Notes: generated by a model not told the origin, from the letters alone. Counted from the stretch's first letter, positions 15,440 through 27,299 are shown. The stretch is 64,000 bases of DNA from Cryobacterium glucosi (GCF_004402235.1 NZ_SOFS01000024.1:1-64000); one strand, 5' to 3'. Numbers and translations are program-made.

Positions 15440-17965
15440 TTAGTCCGTTGCGACCGCGAGGTCGGGCGTGCCCGACCCGGTGCCGAGCGCGGCCGAGGCG
15501 TTCACGCCGATGGACACGGGCGTGGCACGCGCCGTCGTGGTGAACACGTACTCGCCGGCGAGGAAGTCGACGTGCACGTGGTCACCCGCGTTGAGCTCGC
15601 CCTGCAGGATCTTCTCGGAGAGACGGTCCTCCACCTCGCGCTGGATCGCACGGCGCAGCGGCCGGGCGCCGAGAGCGGGGTCGAAGCCGACCTCGATCAG
15701 GTGCTCCTTCGCGGGGATCGTCAGTTCGACGGTCATGTCGCGGTCGAGCAGGCGGTCGCTGAGGCGCTTGATGAACAGGTCCACGATCTGGAGCAGTTCC
15801 GGCTTGGTCAGCTGCGGGAAGACGATGACCTCGTCGACGCGGTTGAGGAACTCGGGCTTGAAGTGCTTCTTGAGCTCCTCCTTCACCTTGCCGCTCATCC
15901 GCTCGTAGCCGGTCGTCGTGTCGCCCGAGAGCTGGAAGCCGACGGGCGAGCTGCTGATGTCCTTGGTGCCGAGGTTTGTGGTCATGATGATCACGGTGTT
16001 CTTGAAGTCGATCACGCGACCCTGGCCATCCGTCAACCGGCCCTCTTCCAGAATCTGGAGGAGGGAGTTGAAGATGTCCGGGTGGGCCTTCTCGATCTCG
16101 TCGAACAGCACAACGGAGAACGGCTTGCGGCGCACCTTCTCGGTGAGCTGGCCGCCCTCTTCGAAGCCGACGAACCCGGGAGGCGCACCGAACAGGCGCG
16201 ACACGGTGTGCTTCTCGCCGTACTCGCTCATGTCGAGCGAGATCATGGCGGCCTCGTCGTCGAAGAGGAACTCGGCGAGCGCCTTGGCGAGCTCGGTCTT
16301 GCCGACGCCGGTGGGGCCGGCGAAGATGAACGAACCGCTCGGGCGCTTCGGGTCCTTGAGTCCGGCACGGGTGCGTCGAATTGTCTTGGCGAGCGCCGAG
16401 ATGGCCTCTTCCTGGCCGATGACACGCTGGTGCAGGGCCTTCTCCATGAAGACGAGCCGCGAGGACTCCTCCTCGGTGAGCTTGAACACCGGGATGCCGG
16501 TCGCCTGGGCGAGTACCTCGGCGATCAGGCCCTCGTCGACGACGGCGGTCGTCTTGACGTCGCCGGACTTCCACTTCTTCTCGAGGCGCAGTCGCTCGCC
16601 GAGGAGGTTCTTCTCCTCGTCGCGCAGGCCGGCGGCCTTCTCGAAGTCCTGGTCCTCGATCGCGGTCTCCTTCGCGGCGCGGACGACGGCGATCTTCTCG
16701 TCGAATTCGCGCAGCTCGGGCGGGCTCGACAGGATCGAGAGGCGGAGGCGCGCGCCGGCCTCGTCGATCAGGTCGATGGCCTTGTCCGGGAGGAACCGGT
16801 CGGACACGTAGCGGTCGGCGAGGTTCGCCGCGGCCACGAGGGCGCCGTCGGTGATGGACACCTTGTGGTGCGCCTCGTACCGGTCGCGCAGTCCCTTGAG
16901 GATGTTGATGGTGTGGGGAAGGGACGGTTCCGCGACCTGGATCGGCTGGAAGCGGCGCTCGAGCGCGGCATCCTTCTCGAAGTGCTTGCGGTACTCGTCG
17001 ATCGTCGTCGCACCGATCGTCTGCAGCTCACCGCGGGCGAGGAGCGGCTTGAGGATCGACGCCGCGTCGATGGCGCCCTCAGCGGCACCGGCACCGACGA
17101 GGGTGTGGATCTCGTCGATGAAGATGATGATGTCGCCGCGGGTGCGGATCTCCTTGGTGACCTTCTTCAGGCGCTCCTCGAAGTCACCGCGGTAGCGGCT
17201 TCCGGCGATGAGCGAGCCGAGGTCGAGCGAGTAGAGCTGCTTGTCCTTGAGCGTCTCGGGCACATCACCCTTGACGATGGCCTGGGCGAGGCCCTCGACG
17301 ACAGCGGTCTTGCCGACGCCGGGCTCACCGATCAGGACCGGGTTGTTCTTCGATCGCCGGGACAGGATCTGCATGACCCGTTCGATCTCTTTCTCACGAC
17401 CGATCACGGGGTCGAGCTTGTTCTCGCGCGCGGCCTGGGTGAGGTTACGGCCGAACTGGTCGAGAATCTGGCTGCCCGCCGGTCCGCTCGCCGTCTCGTT
17501 GGCACCGACCTGGACCTGCTCCTTGCCCTGGTAGCCGGACAGGAGCTGGATGACCTGCTGGCGCACCCGGTTGAGGTCAGCGCCGAGCTTGACGAGCACC
17601 TGGGCGGCGACGCCTTCACCCTCGCGGATGAGGCCGAGCAGGATGTGCTCGGTGCCGATGTAGTTGTGGCCGAGCTGCAGGGCCTCTCGGAGGCTCAGCT
17701 CGAGCACCTTCTTGGCGCGCGGCGTGAACGGGATGTGCCCGGTCGGCTGCTGCTGGCCCTGGCCGATGATGTCCTGGACCTGCTCGCGCACGGCGTCGAG
17801 CGAAATGCCCAGGCTCTCGAGGGCCTTGGCGGCGACGCCTTCACCCTCGTGGATCAGCCCGAGCAGGATGTGCTCGGTGCCGATGTAGTTGTGGTTGAGC
17901 ATCTTGGCCTCTTCCTGGGCCAAAACGACGACACGACGAGCTCGGTCGGTAAATCTCTCAAACAT
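15440..17965 (-). CDS. clpC: ATP-dependent Clp protease ATPase ClpC
   Basis: An 841-residue AAA+ unfoldase that feeds proteins to ClpP. It has two N-terminal Clp repeats ([20 protein letters not shown] and [20 protein letters not shown]), a first AAA+ module with GEPGVGKT (about residue 220), a UVR-containing middle domain ([16 protein letters not shown]), and a second AAA+ module with GPTGVGKT (about 560). The family start [20 protein letters not shown] fixes the ATG at 17965, which follows CCAAGGGAGTG. It is a single gene with its own hairpin terminator. A ClgR-like palindrome lies 85 bp upstream. Confidence 0.98.
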   Translation of the reverse strand: MFERFTDRARRVVVLAQEEAKMLNHNYIGTEHILLGLIHEGEGVAAKALESLGISLDAVREQVQDIIGQGQQQPTGHIPFTPRAKKVLELSLREALQLGHNYIGTEHILLGLIREGEGVAAQVLVKLGADLNRVRQQVIQLLSGYQGKEQVQVGANETASGPAGSQILDQFGRNLTQAARENKLDPVIGREKEIERVMQILSRRSKNNPVLIGEPGVGKTAVVEGLAQAIVKGDVPETLKDKQLYSLDLGSLIAGSRYRGDFEERLKKVTKEIRTRGDIIIFIDEIHTLVGAGAAEGAIDAASILKPLLARGELQTIGATTIDEYRKHFEKDAALERRFQPIQVAEPSLPHTINILKGLRDRYEAHHKVSITDGALVAAANLADRYVSDRFLPDKAIDLIDEAGARLRLSILSSPPELREFDEKIAVVRAAKETAIEDQDFEKAAGLRDEEKNLLGERLRLEKKWKSGDVKTTAVVDEGLIAEVLAQATGIPVFKLTEEESSRLVFMEKALHQRVIGQEEAISALAKTIRRTRAGLKDPKRPSGSFIFAGPTGVGKTELAKALAEFLFDDEAAMISLDMSEYGEKHTVSRLFGAPPGFVGFEEGGQLTEKVRRKPFSVVLFDEIEKAHPDIFNSLLQILEEGRLTDGQGRVIDFKNTVIIMTTNLGTKDISSSPVGFQLSGDTTTGYERMSGKVKEELKKHFKPEFLNRVDEVIVFPQLTKPELLQIVDLFIKRLSDRLLDRDMTVELTIPAKEHLIEVGFDPALGARPLRRAIQREVEDRLSEKILQGELNAGDHVHVDFLAGEYVFTTTARATPVSIGVNASAALGTGSGTPDLAVATD

Positions 17966-18049
17966 GTGATCACTCCCTTGGCACCAGGGGCAGGTGTGGC
18001 GCCGATACATCGAGAGTAACGAGGGAAGCAACCAAAGCGCGCCTCTGTT

Positions 18050-18060
18050 CGCCGCAGGCG
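18050..18060 (-). promoter_or_regulatory. Possible ClgR operator upstream of clpC
   Basis: CGCCGCAGGCG is a CGC-N5-GCG palindrome located 85 bp before the clpC start. ClgR, the actinobacterial activator of clp genes, recognises CGC-N5-GCG sites. One position of the remembered spacer consensus differs, so this is tentative. Confidence 0.3.
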
Positions 18061-18172
18061 TGACGGATGTCTGCGCCCGGCAATCCTTGCGGCGTCGCTT
18101 GAGTGGGTAATACCCTCATCATCGGGTCCGTGCGGCAGCCGCACCGGGTCGACGGCGGCGAGAGGCAGCAGC

Positions 18173-19393
18173 ATGGACGGCGTGGACAATCCGCAGGTCA
18201 CGGCCCGGGCGAAAAACGGTCTCACGAAGAACCGGCCGCATGAGGCGGATGCCCGCGGCCGGGCGTCCCGGCCGCGCGTGACGCCGGGGGTGCGCTGGGG
18301 CCGCGTGGCGGCATCCGCTCGGCAGGACGAGCCGCTCGCGGTCGCCACGACGCTGCGATCGCCCTTCATCGCCGGATTCGTCGGGGCGCTCGGGGTGCTC
18401 TCTGCCGTGGTGCTCGGGGTCGCGCTTGCGTCGCTCTCGACGATCCTGATCTCGATCGGCGCCGCCCTGTTCATCGCGCTCGGCCTCGATCCCGTGGTGA
18501 GGCTGCTCGTCGGCAGGGGCCTGCGCCGCCCGCTCGCCATCGGGCTCGTGTTCGTGGCCCTCACCGTCATCGCCGTGCTGCTCGTGCTGCTCGTCGTTCC
18601 CGTGGTCGCGCGGCAGGTCGTGACCTTCGCCCAACTGGCGCCCGGCTACCTGGTCGGCCTGGAGCACCAGGGCTGGTTCATCCTGTTGTCGGACCAGCTC
18701 GGGATCATCGACCTGCCCGCTCTCTTCGAGGGACTCATCGCCCTCGCGACCGACCCGGCGAGCTGGTTGTTCGTGGGCTCCGGCCTGGTCAAGGTCGGCG
18801 TCGGCCTCATCAACGGGATCACCGGCGGGATGATCGTGCTCATCCTGAGCCTGTACTTCCTCGCGTCGCTCGACCCGATGAAGAAGGCGTTGTACGCGCT
18901 CGTGCCACGCCCGCGCCGGCCGGGCTTCATCGACATCTCCGAGCAGATCACCGGCTCGATCGGCGGCTATGTGAACGGGATGCTGCTGCTCTCGTGCCTG
19001 AACTCGGGGCTCGGCCTCGTGGCGATGCTGATCATCGGCGTGCCGTTCGCGGGGGTGCTCGCGGTCGTGGTCTTCGCGCTCGCGCTCGTGCCGCTGATCG
19101 GCTCGGTGTTCGCCGCGGCGATCGTGGTCGCGGTCGCCCTGCTCGCCTCCCCCGCGACGGCACTCTGGATCGGCCTCTACTACCTCGTGTACCTGCAGAT
19201 CGAGGCCTACGTGCTCACCCCGCGGGTGATGAACAAGGCGATCGCCGTGCCCGGCTCACTCGTGGTGATCGGGGCGATCGCCGGCGGGGCACTGCTCGGG
19301 ATGCTCGGGGCGCTCATCGCGATCCCGGTCACGGCCTCGATCCTGCTGATCATCAAGACCGTCGTCGTGCCCCGGCAGGACCGCGCCCGCTGA
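18173..19393 (+). CDS. AI-2E family transporter (PerM-like permease)
   Basis: A 406-residue integral membrane protein. After a basic, disordered N-terminus (about 60 residues) come roughly eight helices: an N-terminal pair around FIAGFVGALGVLSAVVLGVALASL, a middle helix LAIGLVFVALTVIAVLLVLLVV, and a C-terminal set with the family region GVPFAGVLAVVVFALALVPLIGS and YVLTPRVMNKAIAVPGSLVV. The family was named for AI-2 export, but members also act as Na+/H+ antiporters or general permeases, so the substrate is open. Confidence 0.88.
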   Translation: MDGVDNPQVTARAKNGLTKNRPHEADARGRASRPRVTPGVRWGRVAASARQDEPLAVATTLRSPFIAGFVGALGVLSAVVLGVALASLSTILISIGAALFIALGLDPVVRLLVGRGLRRPLAIGLVFVALTVIAVLLVLLVVPVVARQVVTFAQLAPGYLVGLEHQGWFILLSDQLGIIDLPALFEGLIALATDPASWLFVGSGLVKVGVGLINGITGGMIVLILSLYFLASLDPMKKALYALVPRPRRPGFIDISEQITGSIGGYVNGMLLLSCLNSGLGLVAMLIIGVPFAGVLAVVVFALALVPLIGSVFAAAIVVAVALLASPATALWIGLYYLVYLQIEAYVLTPRVMNKAIAVPGSLVVIGAIAGGALLGMLGALIAIPVTASILLIIKTVVVPRQDRAR

Positions 19394-19415
19394 CCCTCCC
19401 GACCGACCCTGACGG

Positions 19416-20795
19416 TCAGCGGGCGAGGGCATGGCGGGCCGCGGCCACTATGGCCTCGACGCCGGTCTGGATCGTGGGGTCCTGTACCGGAGCGTAGAAC
19501 GGCGAGTGGTTGAAGTGCACGTCCTGCATGCGGCCGGCGGCGATCGCGGCACGGAACGCGGCGGGGTCGCCGCCACCGGTGAACCAGAAGAAGGACGGGC
19601 AGCCTGCGCGGGTGCCCCAGAGGCCGAAGTCCTCGCTCGGCGCCGCCTGCGGGCCGACGCCCACCCGGCCGGCGCCGAAGCGTTCGGTGAACAGTGCAGC
19701 GAACTCGGCCGTCACGGCCGGCTCGTTGACCAGGGCCTGCACCGAGAAGGTGACCTCGATCTCCGGCGGGCGCGGCGAACCGGCCGCCTCGCACTCGCCG
19801 GTGACGATCCGGGTGATGGCGGCGAGCATCCGCTCACGCACGAGCGGTTCGTAGGTGCGCATGCTGATGCCGAGCTCGGCAGAGTCGGGGATGATGTTCT
19901 GCTTGGTGCCGGCGTGCAGGGTGCCGATCGTGAGCACGCCGAAGTCGGCGGCGGCGATCTCGCGCGACACGATCGTCTGCAGGTGCAAGACGACGGATGC
20001 CGCGAGCACGACGGGATCGACGGACTGCTCGGGGGTGGATCCGTGTGACCCCGTGCCGTGCAGCACGATGCGGATCGAATCGGCCGCGGTCATGACGCTC
20101 CCTGCCCGGTAGAGCAGCTCGCCGGCCGGCCACGGGGTGACGTGCTGGCCGAGGGTGATGTCGGGCGTTCCGAAGCGGTCGAAGAAGCCATCGTCGATCA
20201 TCGCGGCGGCGCCGGCGCCGAGCTCCTCGGCGGGCTGGAACACGAGCTGGAGGGTGCCGGACCAGTCGGCGCGCTGCCCGGCGAGGATGGCGGCGGCGCC
20301 GATCAGCCAGGTGGCGTGCATGTCGTGGCCGCAGGCGTGCATGACCGGCGACTCCACGCCGTCGACGCCGACCTGGGTGATCGTGCTCGCATAGCGCAGC
20401 CCGGTGGCCTCAGCGACGGGCAGGGCGTCGATGTCGGCGCGCAGCAGCACGGTCGGCCCGGCGCCGTTGCGCAGGATACCGACAACGCCGGTACGGCCGA
20501 CGCCTTCGGTCACCGCGTAGCCGAGGGAGCGTAACCGCCCGGCGAGCAGGGCAGCGGTGCGGTGCTCGGCGAAGGAGAGCTCGGGGTTCCGGTGCAGGTC
20601 CTCGTAGAGCGCGCCGAGCCCGGGGAGCAGGTCCTCGACGGCGGCAGGCGTCTCCCCCGTGCCGGGCGCTGCCGGAGGGGCCGTCGCGGGAGCGGGGGCG
20701 GGCGAAGCGTGGGCGGGCGCGGCTGGGGTCTGATCAGATATTGCGGCTCCTGGAGAGAGGCGTTTACGGACGCGACGATGACTCGACAGGTCCAT
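19416..20795 (-). CDS. M20-family amidohydrolase
   Basis: A 459-residue metal-dependent aminoacylase/carboxypeptidase of the M20D group. The metal site is visible in RADIDALPV and HACGHDMHATWLIGAA, with QPAEELGAGA next. The dimerisation region carries GTGSHGSTPEQSVDP, and the C-terminal metal ligand lies in PSEDFGLWG. Relatives hydrolyse N-acyl amino acids, hippurate or indole-acetyl conjugates. The first 50 residues are low-complexity Ala/Pro and the start is uncertain; a ribosome-binding-like CCAGGAG inside them hints at a later start. It is divergent from pirin. Confidence 0.88.
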   Translation of the reverse strand: MDLSSHRRVRKRLSPGAAISDQTPAAPAHASPAPAPATAPPAAPGTGETPAAVEDLLPGLGALYEDLHRNPELSFAEHRTAALLAGRLRSLGYAVTEGVGRTGVVGILRNGAGPTVLLRADIDALPVAEATGLRYASTITQVGVDGVESPVMHACGHDMHATWLIGAAAILAGQRADWSGTLQLVFQPAEELGAGAAAMIDDGFFDRFGTPDITLGQHVTPWPAGELLYRAGSVMTAADSIRIVLHGTGSHGSTPEQSVDPVVLAASVVLHLQTIVSREIAAADFGVLTIGTLHAGTKQNIIPDSAELGISMRTYEPLVRERMLAAITRIVTGECEAAGSPRPPEIEVTFSVQALVNEPAVTAEFAALFTERFGAGRVGVGPQAAPSEDFGLWGTRAGCPSFFWFTGGGDPAAFRAAIAAGRMQDVHFNHSPFYAPVQDPTIQTGVEAIVAAARHALAR

Positions 20796-20865
20796 CGTGA
20801 CCGTTCGGGGGGTGTGGCGCCAGTGCTTCGTGCGCCGGCGCCGCAGTTGCGCCTAGGCTGCGAGC

Positions 20866-22020
20866 GTGAGCAACCTCGAACGTGACCCCTCCGAGCTCGT
20901 GATCGCCGGCGCCGAGGGACCCGTGGCGACCACGGCTCCCTCCGGTTCGGTGGATGCCAGCACTGGCCCCGCTGGTGCGCGAACCGCCCCCGGCCACACG
21001 GCGGATGCCGGCGGCCCGGTGCTCCTGCTGCTCCCGCGGGACGTGCCGCTCGGCGGCCCCCGCGCCATGAACGTGCGCCGCACCCTGCCCCAACGCGGTC
21101 GGTCCACGATCGGGGCCTGGTGTTTCATCGACCACTACGGGCCAGACGAGATCGCACCCCCGATCGCCCTCGAAACTGCACAGGCGACCACAACCGGCAC
21201 CGGCGCTCGCGAGGAGGCATCGGGAGACGTCGCGGACGGCGCCCGTCGCGGCATGGTCGTGCCGCCGCATCCGCACACCGGTCTGCAGACCGTCAGCTGG
21301 CTCTTCGAAGGGGAGATCGAGCACCGCGACAGCGCCGGCAGCCACGCGCCGGTGCTCCCCGGCGAGCTCAACCTGATGACCGCAGGGCGCGGCATCAGCC
21401 ACTCCGAGGTGTCGACGCCGGAGACCCGCGTACTGCACGGCGTTCAGCTCTGGCTCGCACTGCCCGAGGAGCACCGGCACCAGGCACCGCACTTCGAACA
21501 CCACGAGGTTCCGCAGACGCCCCTCGGCGGCGGGGCGACCGCGCGGGTGTTCATCGGCACGCTCGGCCCCGTCGTCTCGGCGGCCCGGGTCTACAGCCCG
21601 GTGCTCGGCGCCCAGGTCGACCTCCCCTCCGGCGCGACGCTCGACCTGAACCTCGACCCCGCGTTCGAACACGGGGTGCTCGTCGATCGCGGCCCGGTGC
21701 TCCTCGAGGGCGTCACGCTCGCGCGCAGCGAGCTGGGCCACCTCGGGGCAGGGCGCGGCGGCATCCGCCTGGAGAATCACGCCAGGCACCCGGCCAGGGT
21801 GCTGTTGCTCGGCGGCGAACCGTTCCAGGAGCAGCTCGTGATGTGGTGGAACTTCATCGGCCGCAGCCACGAGGAGATCGCCGGGTGGCGGGCCGAGTGG
21901 CAGTCCGAGGTCATCGAGGGGGCGGATGCCGTCGGTCGTTTCGGCACGGTCGCCGGCTACCCGGGGCCCGCACTCCCCGCCCCCGAGCGCCCGACGGTGC
22001 GCCTCAAGCCCCGCGCCTGA
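20866..22020 (+). CDS. Pirin family protein
   Basis: A 384-residue bicupin. After a 70-residue Ala/Pro-rich extension the pirin N-domain follows: TLPQRGRSTIGAWCFIDHYG, PHPHTGLQTVSWLFEGEIEHRDSAG in two pieces, and GRGISHSEVS, which supply the three His and one Glu for the metal. The pirin C-domain is seen as ARVLLLGGEPFQEQLVMWWNF. Family members include quercetinases and redox-sensing regulators. It starts at a GTG. Confidence 0.88.
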   Translation: MSNLERDPSELVIAGAEGPVATTAPSGSVDASTGPAGARTAPGHTADAGGPVLLLLPRDVPLGGPRAMNVRRTLPQRGRSTIGAWCFIDHYGPDEIAPPIALETAQATTTGTGAREEASGDVADGARRGMVVPPHPHTGLQTVSWLFEGEIEHRDSAGSHAPVLPGELNLMTAGRGISHSEVSTPETRVLHGVQLWLALPEEHRHQAPHFEHHEVPQTPLGGGATARVFIGTLGPVVSAARVYSPVLGAQVDLPSGATLDLNLDPAFEHGVLVDRGPVLLEGVTLARSELGHLGAGRGGIRLENHARHPARVLLLGGEPFQEQLVMWWNFIGRSHEEIAGWRAEWQSEVIEGADAVGRFGTVAGYPGPALPAPERPTVRLKPRA

Positions 22021-22061
22021 GCCGCGCCCAGCAACTCAGCTCGCGAAAGCGGGGGCGGGGG

Positions 22062-23525
22062 CTACTGGACGGCGGAGGTGAGGCGGGCGAGGTTGTCGAG
22101 GATGGTGGAGCGCAGCGGCTGCTTCATCCAGTCATCGAGGGTGAGCAACTTGCTGTCGGCCCGGTAGCCGTCCTCGACCGCGCGCAGGTCGCGCACGAAG
22201 CTGCGGCCGCGCACCATCAGGGACACCTCGAAGTTGAGGCTGAACGAGCGCATGTCCATATTGCTCGACCCGATCACCGCGACCTCGTCGTCGATCGTGA
22301 AGTGCTTGGCGTGCAGCACGTACGGGGCCTTATACATGTAGATGATCACACCGGCCCGGAGCAGTTCCTCGTAGTACGACCGCTGGGCGTGGTAGACGAG
22401 GGCCTGGTCGCCGATCTCGGAGACGAAGAGCTCGACGTGCAGCCCGCGCTGGGTCGCGGTCGTGATCGCGTACATGATCGACTCGTCGGGCACGAAGTAC
22501 GGGCTCGTGATCACGATGCGTTCCTGCGCGTAGTAGAGCAGCGCGAGGAAGAGCCGCAGGTTGTTCTCGCCCTCGAACCCCGGCCCGCTCGGCACGACCT
22601 GGCAGTCCAGGGTGTGCGGCGCCGTCGTGGGCTGCACCGCCTGGATGTCGCGGGTGAGGAGCTCGTTCGTCTCGCCGTACCAGTCGGTGATGAAGATCGC
22701 GTTGAGCCCGGCGACGATCGGGCCCTCGAGCCGGGTCATCAGGTCTTTCCACTTGAGCCCGCGCCGGATGTTCGACTTCATGTTGTAGGTGCGGTCGATG
22801 ATGTTCTGCGAGCCCATGTAGCCGACGACGCCGTCGACGGTCACGAGCTTGCGATGGTTGCGGAGGTCCGGCCGTTGCCACTTGCCCTTGAACGGCTGCA
22901 ACGGGAGCATGAGCTCCCACTTGACCCCGGATTCGGTGAGCCGGCGGAGGGTCTTGCGGTAGCCGGGCTTACGCATCGACTGGATGTGGTCCATCAGCAC
23001 CCGCACGGTCACGCCGCGCTGCACCGCGCGCTCCATCGCGTCGAAGAACGGTGCGGTGGTCTTGTCGAGGGAGAGGATGTAGAACTCGACGTGCACCCAT
23101 CTCTCGGCCTTGTCGATGTCGACGATCATCTCGGCGAAGGTCGCCTCGTAGTCGCCGAGCAGGCGCGCGGTGTTGCCGCCGACGAGCGGCATCGCCCCGA
23201 GGTTGCGGTTGAGCTCGACCACGGATTCGAGCCAGCCGGGCCACGGGTGGTCGCGACGCACCTGCTCGATCCCGTCGGTGCTCTCGAGGATGAACTGGTT
23301 GATCTCCTCCTGCATCTCCAGCCGCTTCTTCGGCAGGGTGCGGTAGCCGATCATCAGGAAGAGGAGGGCACCGATGTAGGGAATGAAGAAGATCGCGAGC
23401 AACCAGGCCATACCCGACGTCGGGCGACGGTTGCGGGGTACGACGATGATGGCGACGACGCGGATGGTGAAATCGACGACCAAGGCCACAATGAGGATGA
23501 AGGTCGAGATGTCGATGCCGAACAT
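22062..23525 (-). CDS. cls: Cardiolipin synthase
   Basis: A 487-residue phospholipase-D-type enzyme joining two phosphatidylglycerols into cardiolipin in the membrane. Two N-terminal helices (FILIVALVVDFTIRVVAIIVV and MAWLLAIFFIPYIGALLFLM) are followed by two HKD motifs. These are HRKLVTVDG (about residue 223) and HAKHFTIDD (about 404), each with GSxN downstream (GSQN, GSSNMDMRSF). It leads the leftward group containing a 57-residue and a 70-residue membrane protein and lysS, with a 6-bp gap to the next gene upstream. Confidence 0.95.
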   Translation of the reverse strand: MFGIDISTFILIVALVVDFTIRVVAIIVVPRNRRPTSGMAWLLAIFFIPYIGALLFLMIGYRTLPKKRLEMQEEINQFILESTDGIEQVRRDHPWPGWLESVVELNRNLGAMPLVGGNTARLLGDYEATFAEMIVDIDKAERWVHVEFYILSLDKTTAPFFDAMERAVQRGVTVRVLMDHIQSMRKPGYRKTLRRLTESGVKWELMLPLQPFKGKWQRPDLRNHRKLVTVDGVVGYMGSQNIIDRTYNMKSNIRRGLKWKDLMTRLEGPIVAGLNAIFITDWYGETNELLTRDIQAVQPTTAPHTLDCQVVPSGPGFEGENNLRLFLALLYYAQERIVITSPYFVPDESIMYAITTATQRGLHVELFVSEIGDQALVYHAQRSYYEELLRAGVIIYMYKAPYVLHAKHFTIDDEVAVIGSSNMDMRSFSLNFEVSLMVRGRSFVRDLRAVEDGYRADSKLLTLDDWMKQPLRSTILDNLARLTSAVQ

Positions 23526-23531
23526 GCGAGG

Positions 23532-23705
23532 TTAGGTGACGGGCTTGTCGAGCCCGAGCTTCGCGCGCTCTTCGGCCTCGATCTCCGAATACACCTTCCG
23601 CTCGGTGCGGTCGGCCCTGAGGATCGAGCGCATGATGACCCAGAAGATCAATCCGAGCGCGACCGTCGGCAGGATCGAGAAGAACGCACCCCAGAAGAAG
23701 TCCAT
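23532..23705 (-). CDS. 57-residue membrane protein
   Basis: A short gene with one membrane helix (FFSILPTVALGLIFWVIM) and a charged tail (RTERKVYSEIEAEERAKL). It ends 6 bp before the cls start, so the two are probably cotranscribed and coupled. Small proteins of this form accompany cls or lysS in Microbacteriaceae; the function is unknown. The ATG at 23705 begins MDFFWGAFF. Confidence 0.75.
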   Translation of the reverse strand: MDFFWGAFFSILPTVALGLIFWVIMRSILRADRTERKVYSEIEAEERAKLGLDKPVT

Positions 23706-23717
23706 AGTTCCCTCAGA

Positions 23718-23930
23718 CTACTTGACGAGGATGCCGTAGAGGCCGGTGCCGACAAAGTAGATCCCGATCGCGGCGACGATCACCCACAGCACGATGCGGT
23801 TGGTCGTGATCGGCTGGCGCTCCTTGGGCGCTTTGGGCTCGGAGGCCGAGTCCGTCGGAGCCTTGTCGATGGCATCCGCTGCCTGGGAAGGCTCGTCCGG
23901 GGTGGTGTCGTCCTGCGGCTGGGTGTTCAT
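23718..23930 (-). CDS. 70-residue membrane protein
   Basis: An acidic, disordered N-terminus (about 40 residues) is followed by a single C-terminal helix (IVLWVIVAAIGIYFVGTGLYG). It lies between lysS (5 bp) and the 57-residue protein (12 bp) and is almost certainly part of the same transcript. No function can be assigned. The ATG at 23930 begins MNTQPQDDT. Confidence 0.75.
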   Translation of the reverse strand: MNTQPQDDTTPDEPSQAADAIDKAPTDSASEPKAPKERQPITTNRIVLWVIVAAIGIYFVGTGLYGILVK

Positions 23931-23935
23931 GGCCT

Positions 23936-25501
<1,566 letters not shown>

Positions 25502-25608
25502 GCGGATCTCCGTTGGCGATTCAGGTTCGTGCAGGTGCGAGGTCGTGCTCGTGCGGTCGTGCGCGTCGTGCGGTCATGCGAGTCGTGCCGATGCTTCGGG
25601 CGAGCGCT

Positions 25609-26499
25609 TCAGGCGGTTGCGCTTCCGAGGTCGATGGCCTCGTTGTCGATCAGCCGAATGCTGCCGACATGCGCGGCGACGAGCATCCGTGCCGGGCCGG
25701 TGAAGCCCGCCGCGACCGGCTGGAAGTCTTGCGGGCTCACGACCACGAGATAGTCCAGCTTAACCAGTGGCTGGGCGGCGAGGATCGTGTGCGCGGCGAC
25801 CTGGGCCGCCTGCAGCCCGTCGGGGGCGGCTGCGACCGCGGCCGTGAGCGCCGCGGACAGGGCCAGGGCCGCCTCTTTGTCCGCGGGTTCGAGCCGGCGG
25901 TTGCGGCTGGAGAGGGCCAGCCCGCTTGCCTCGCGCACGATCGGGACGACATCGATCTCGGTGCGCACGTTGAGGTCGGCGAACGCCTGCTGCACGAGGA
26001 AGACCTGCTGGGCGTCCTTCTGTCCGAAGACGACGACGTCGGGGCCGACGATGTTGATCAGCTTGGTCACGACCGTGAGCATGCCGTCGAAGTGGCCAGG
26101 GCGCACAGCGCCCTCGAGGAGGGCGGCGACCGGGCCGGCGGTGACGCGGGTGTCCGCGGCGCCGTCCGGGTACATCGTGGACACCTCGGGCGCGAACACG
26201 AACGCGACACCCTCAGCGGCGAGCGCCGCGACGTCGGCGTCGAGGGTGCGCGGGTAGGACGCGAGGTCCTCGGTGGGCCCGAACTGGAGCGGGTTGACGA
26301 AGATCGAGACCACGACGATGCCGCCGCGGGCGTGGGCGCGACGCACGAGCGACAGGTGCCCCGCGTGCAGGGCTCCCATGGTGGGGACGAGGACGACCCG
26401 CGCTGCCGGGCCGGGCTCTGCACGCCTCTTCGCGGCGGCGATGCGCTCGCGCAGCCCGTCGATGGTGCCGATGACTTCTGGTTTGATGAGCACGTTCAC
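25609..26499 (-). CDS. panC: Pantothenate synthetase
   Basis: A 296-residue enzyme that condenses pantoate and beta-alanine with ATP to make pantothenate. The motifs are PTMGALHAGHLSLV (HIGH-type nucleotide site), FVNPLQFGPTEDL, and FGQKDAQQVFLVQQ, followed by SGLALSSRNRRL. It starts at a GTG that overlaps the stop of the DUF2520 gene by GTGA. The pairing of a DUF2520 Rossmann protein with panC is typical in actinobacteria. Confidence 0.96.
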   Translation of the reverse strand: MNVLIKPEVIGTIDGLRERIAAAKRRAEPGPAARVVLVPTMGALHAGHLSLVRRAHARGGIVVVSIFVNPLQFGPTEDLASYPRTLDADVAALAAEGVAFVFAPEVSTMYPDGAADTRVTAGPVAALLEGAVRPGHFDGMLTVVTKLINIVGPDVVVFGQKDAQQVFLVQQAFADLNVRTEIDVVPIVREASGLALSSRNRRLEPADKEAALALSAALTAAVAAAPDGLQAAQVAAHTILAAQPLVKLDYLVVVSPQDFQPVAAGFTGPARMLVAAHVGSIRLIDNEAIDLGSATA

Positions 26500-27299
26500 T
26501 CGTCCTCCGTTGTGGTGCGGTCGGTGCGGTCGTTCTGGCCGGTGGGGTCTTCGGGGTCGACGGCATCGTCGAGGTCGTCGAGGTCGTCGTCGAGTGCCGA
26601 CAGGTCGAGGCGGTCCGGCGCGGTGCGGGAGAGGGCGTTCTCCATCGCGGAGCGCATCAGCGGGCCGATCACGCCGCCCGGCCGGTCGATGCCGATCGAG
26701 GTCAGCAGGGCTGCGGCCTGGTCGACGATGGACGTCGAGAACGCGGTGGCGATCTCGACGGCCTCGGCGTAGCGGGCCCGATCCCCCTCGGCGACGACGA
26801 CGGGCTCCCCGCCCATCTCGACGACGAGCGCCTGCCCGATCGGGAGCACGGGGGTCGGCGCGGTGACGGCGAAATAGCTGTCGGCGAGGCGGGCGAGGTC
26901 GATGCTCGTGCCGGTGAAGCTCATCGCGGGGTGGATGGCGAGCGGGATCGCGCCCTGGGCGAGCGCCGGCGCGAGCACCCCGATGCCGAACCTCGCCGAG
27001 GTGTGCAGCACGAGCTGCCCGGCCTGCCACGTGTTCGTCGCGGCGAGCCCGGCGACGAGGCTCGCGAGCTGGGCGTCCGGCACGGCGAGGATCACGAGTT
27101 CGCTGCGTTCGACGATCTCGGGCACGGTCAGGATCGGCACGAACGGCAGGATCGCCTCCGCCCGGTCGCGGCTGGACTGCGAGATCGCCGAGATGCCGAC
27201 GATCGCGTGGCCGGCTCCGGCGAGGGCGGCTCCGAGGATCGGGCCGACCCTGCCGGCACCGACGATGCCGATGCCGAGACGCCCGGGGCGGGCGCTCAC
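26496..27299 (-). CDS. Rossmann-fold DUF2520 protein
   Basis: A 267-residue dehydrogenase-like protein. The N-terminus has the dinucleotide fingerprint GIVGAGRVGPILGAAL; a C-terminal DUF2520 helical domain follows (IHPAMSFTGTSIDLARL, ATAFSTSIVDQAAAL). The resemblance to ketopantoate reductase and its coupling to panC (GTGA overlap) suggest that it reduces ketopantoate, but this is inference. The last 40 residues are acidic low-complexity. The GTG start also overlaps the upstream PH-domain gene. Confidence 0.85.
   Translation of the reverse strand: MSARPGRLGIGIVGAGRVGPILGAALAGAGHAIVGISAISQSSRDRAEAILPFVPILTVPEIVERSELVILAVPDAQLASLVAGLAATNTWQAGQLVLHTSARFGIGVLAPALAQGAIPLAIHPAMSFTGTSIDLARLADSYFAVTAPTPVLPIGQALVVEMGGEPVVVAEGDRARYAEAVEIATAFSTSIVDQAAALLTSIGIDRPGGVIGPLMRSAMENALSRTAPDRLDLSALDDDLDDLDDAVDPEDPTGQNDRTDRTTTEDE

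Noticed and set aside
14723..18019. A 3.3-kb open frame on the plus strand.
   Set aside because: It lies antisense to clpC and its neighbour and has the Glu/Leu/Gly-rich composition of a high-GC complementary frame.
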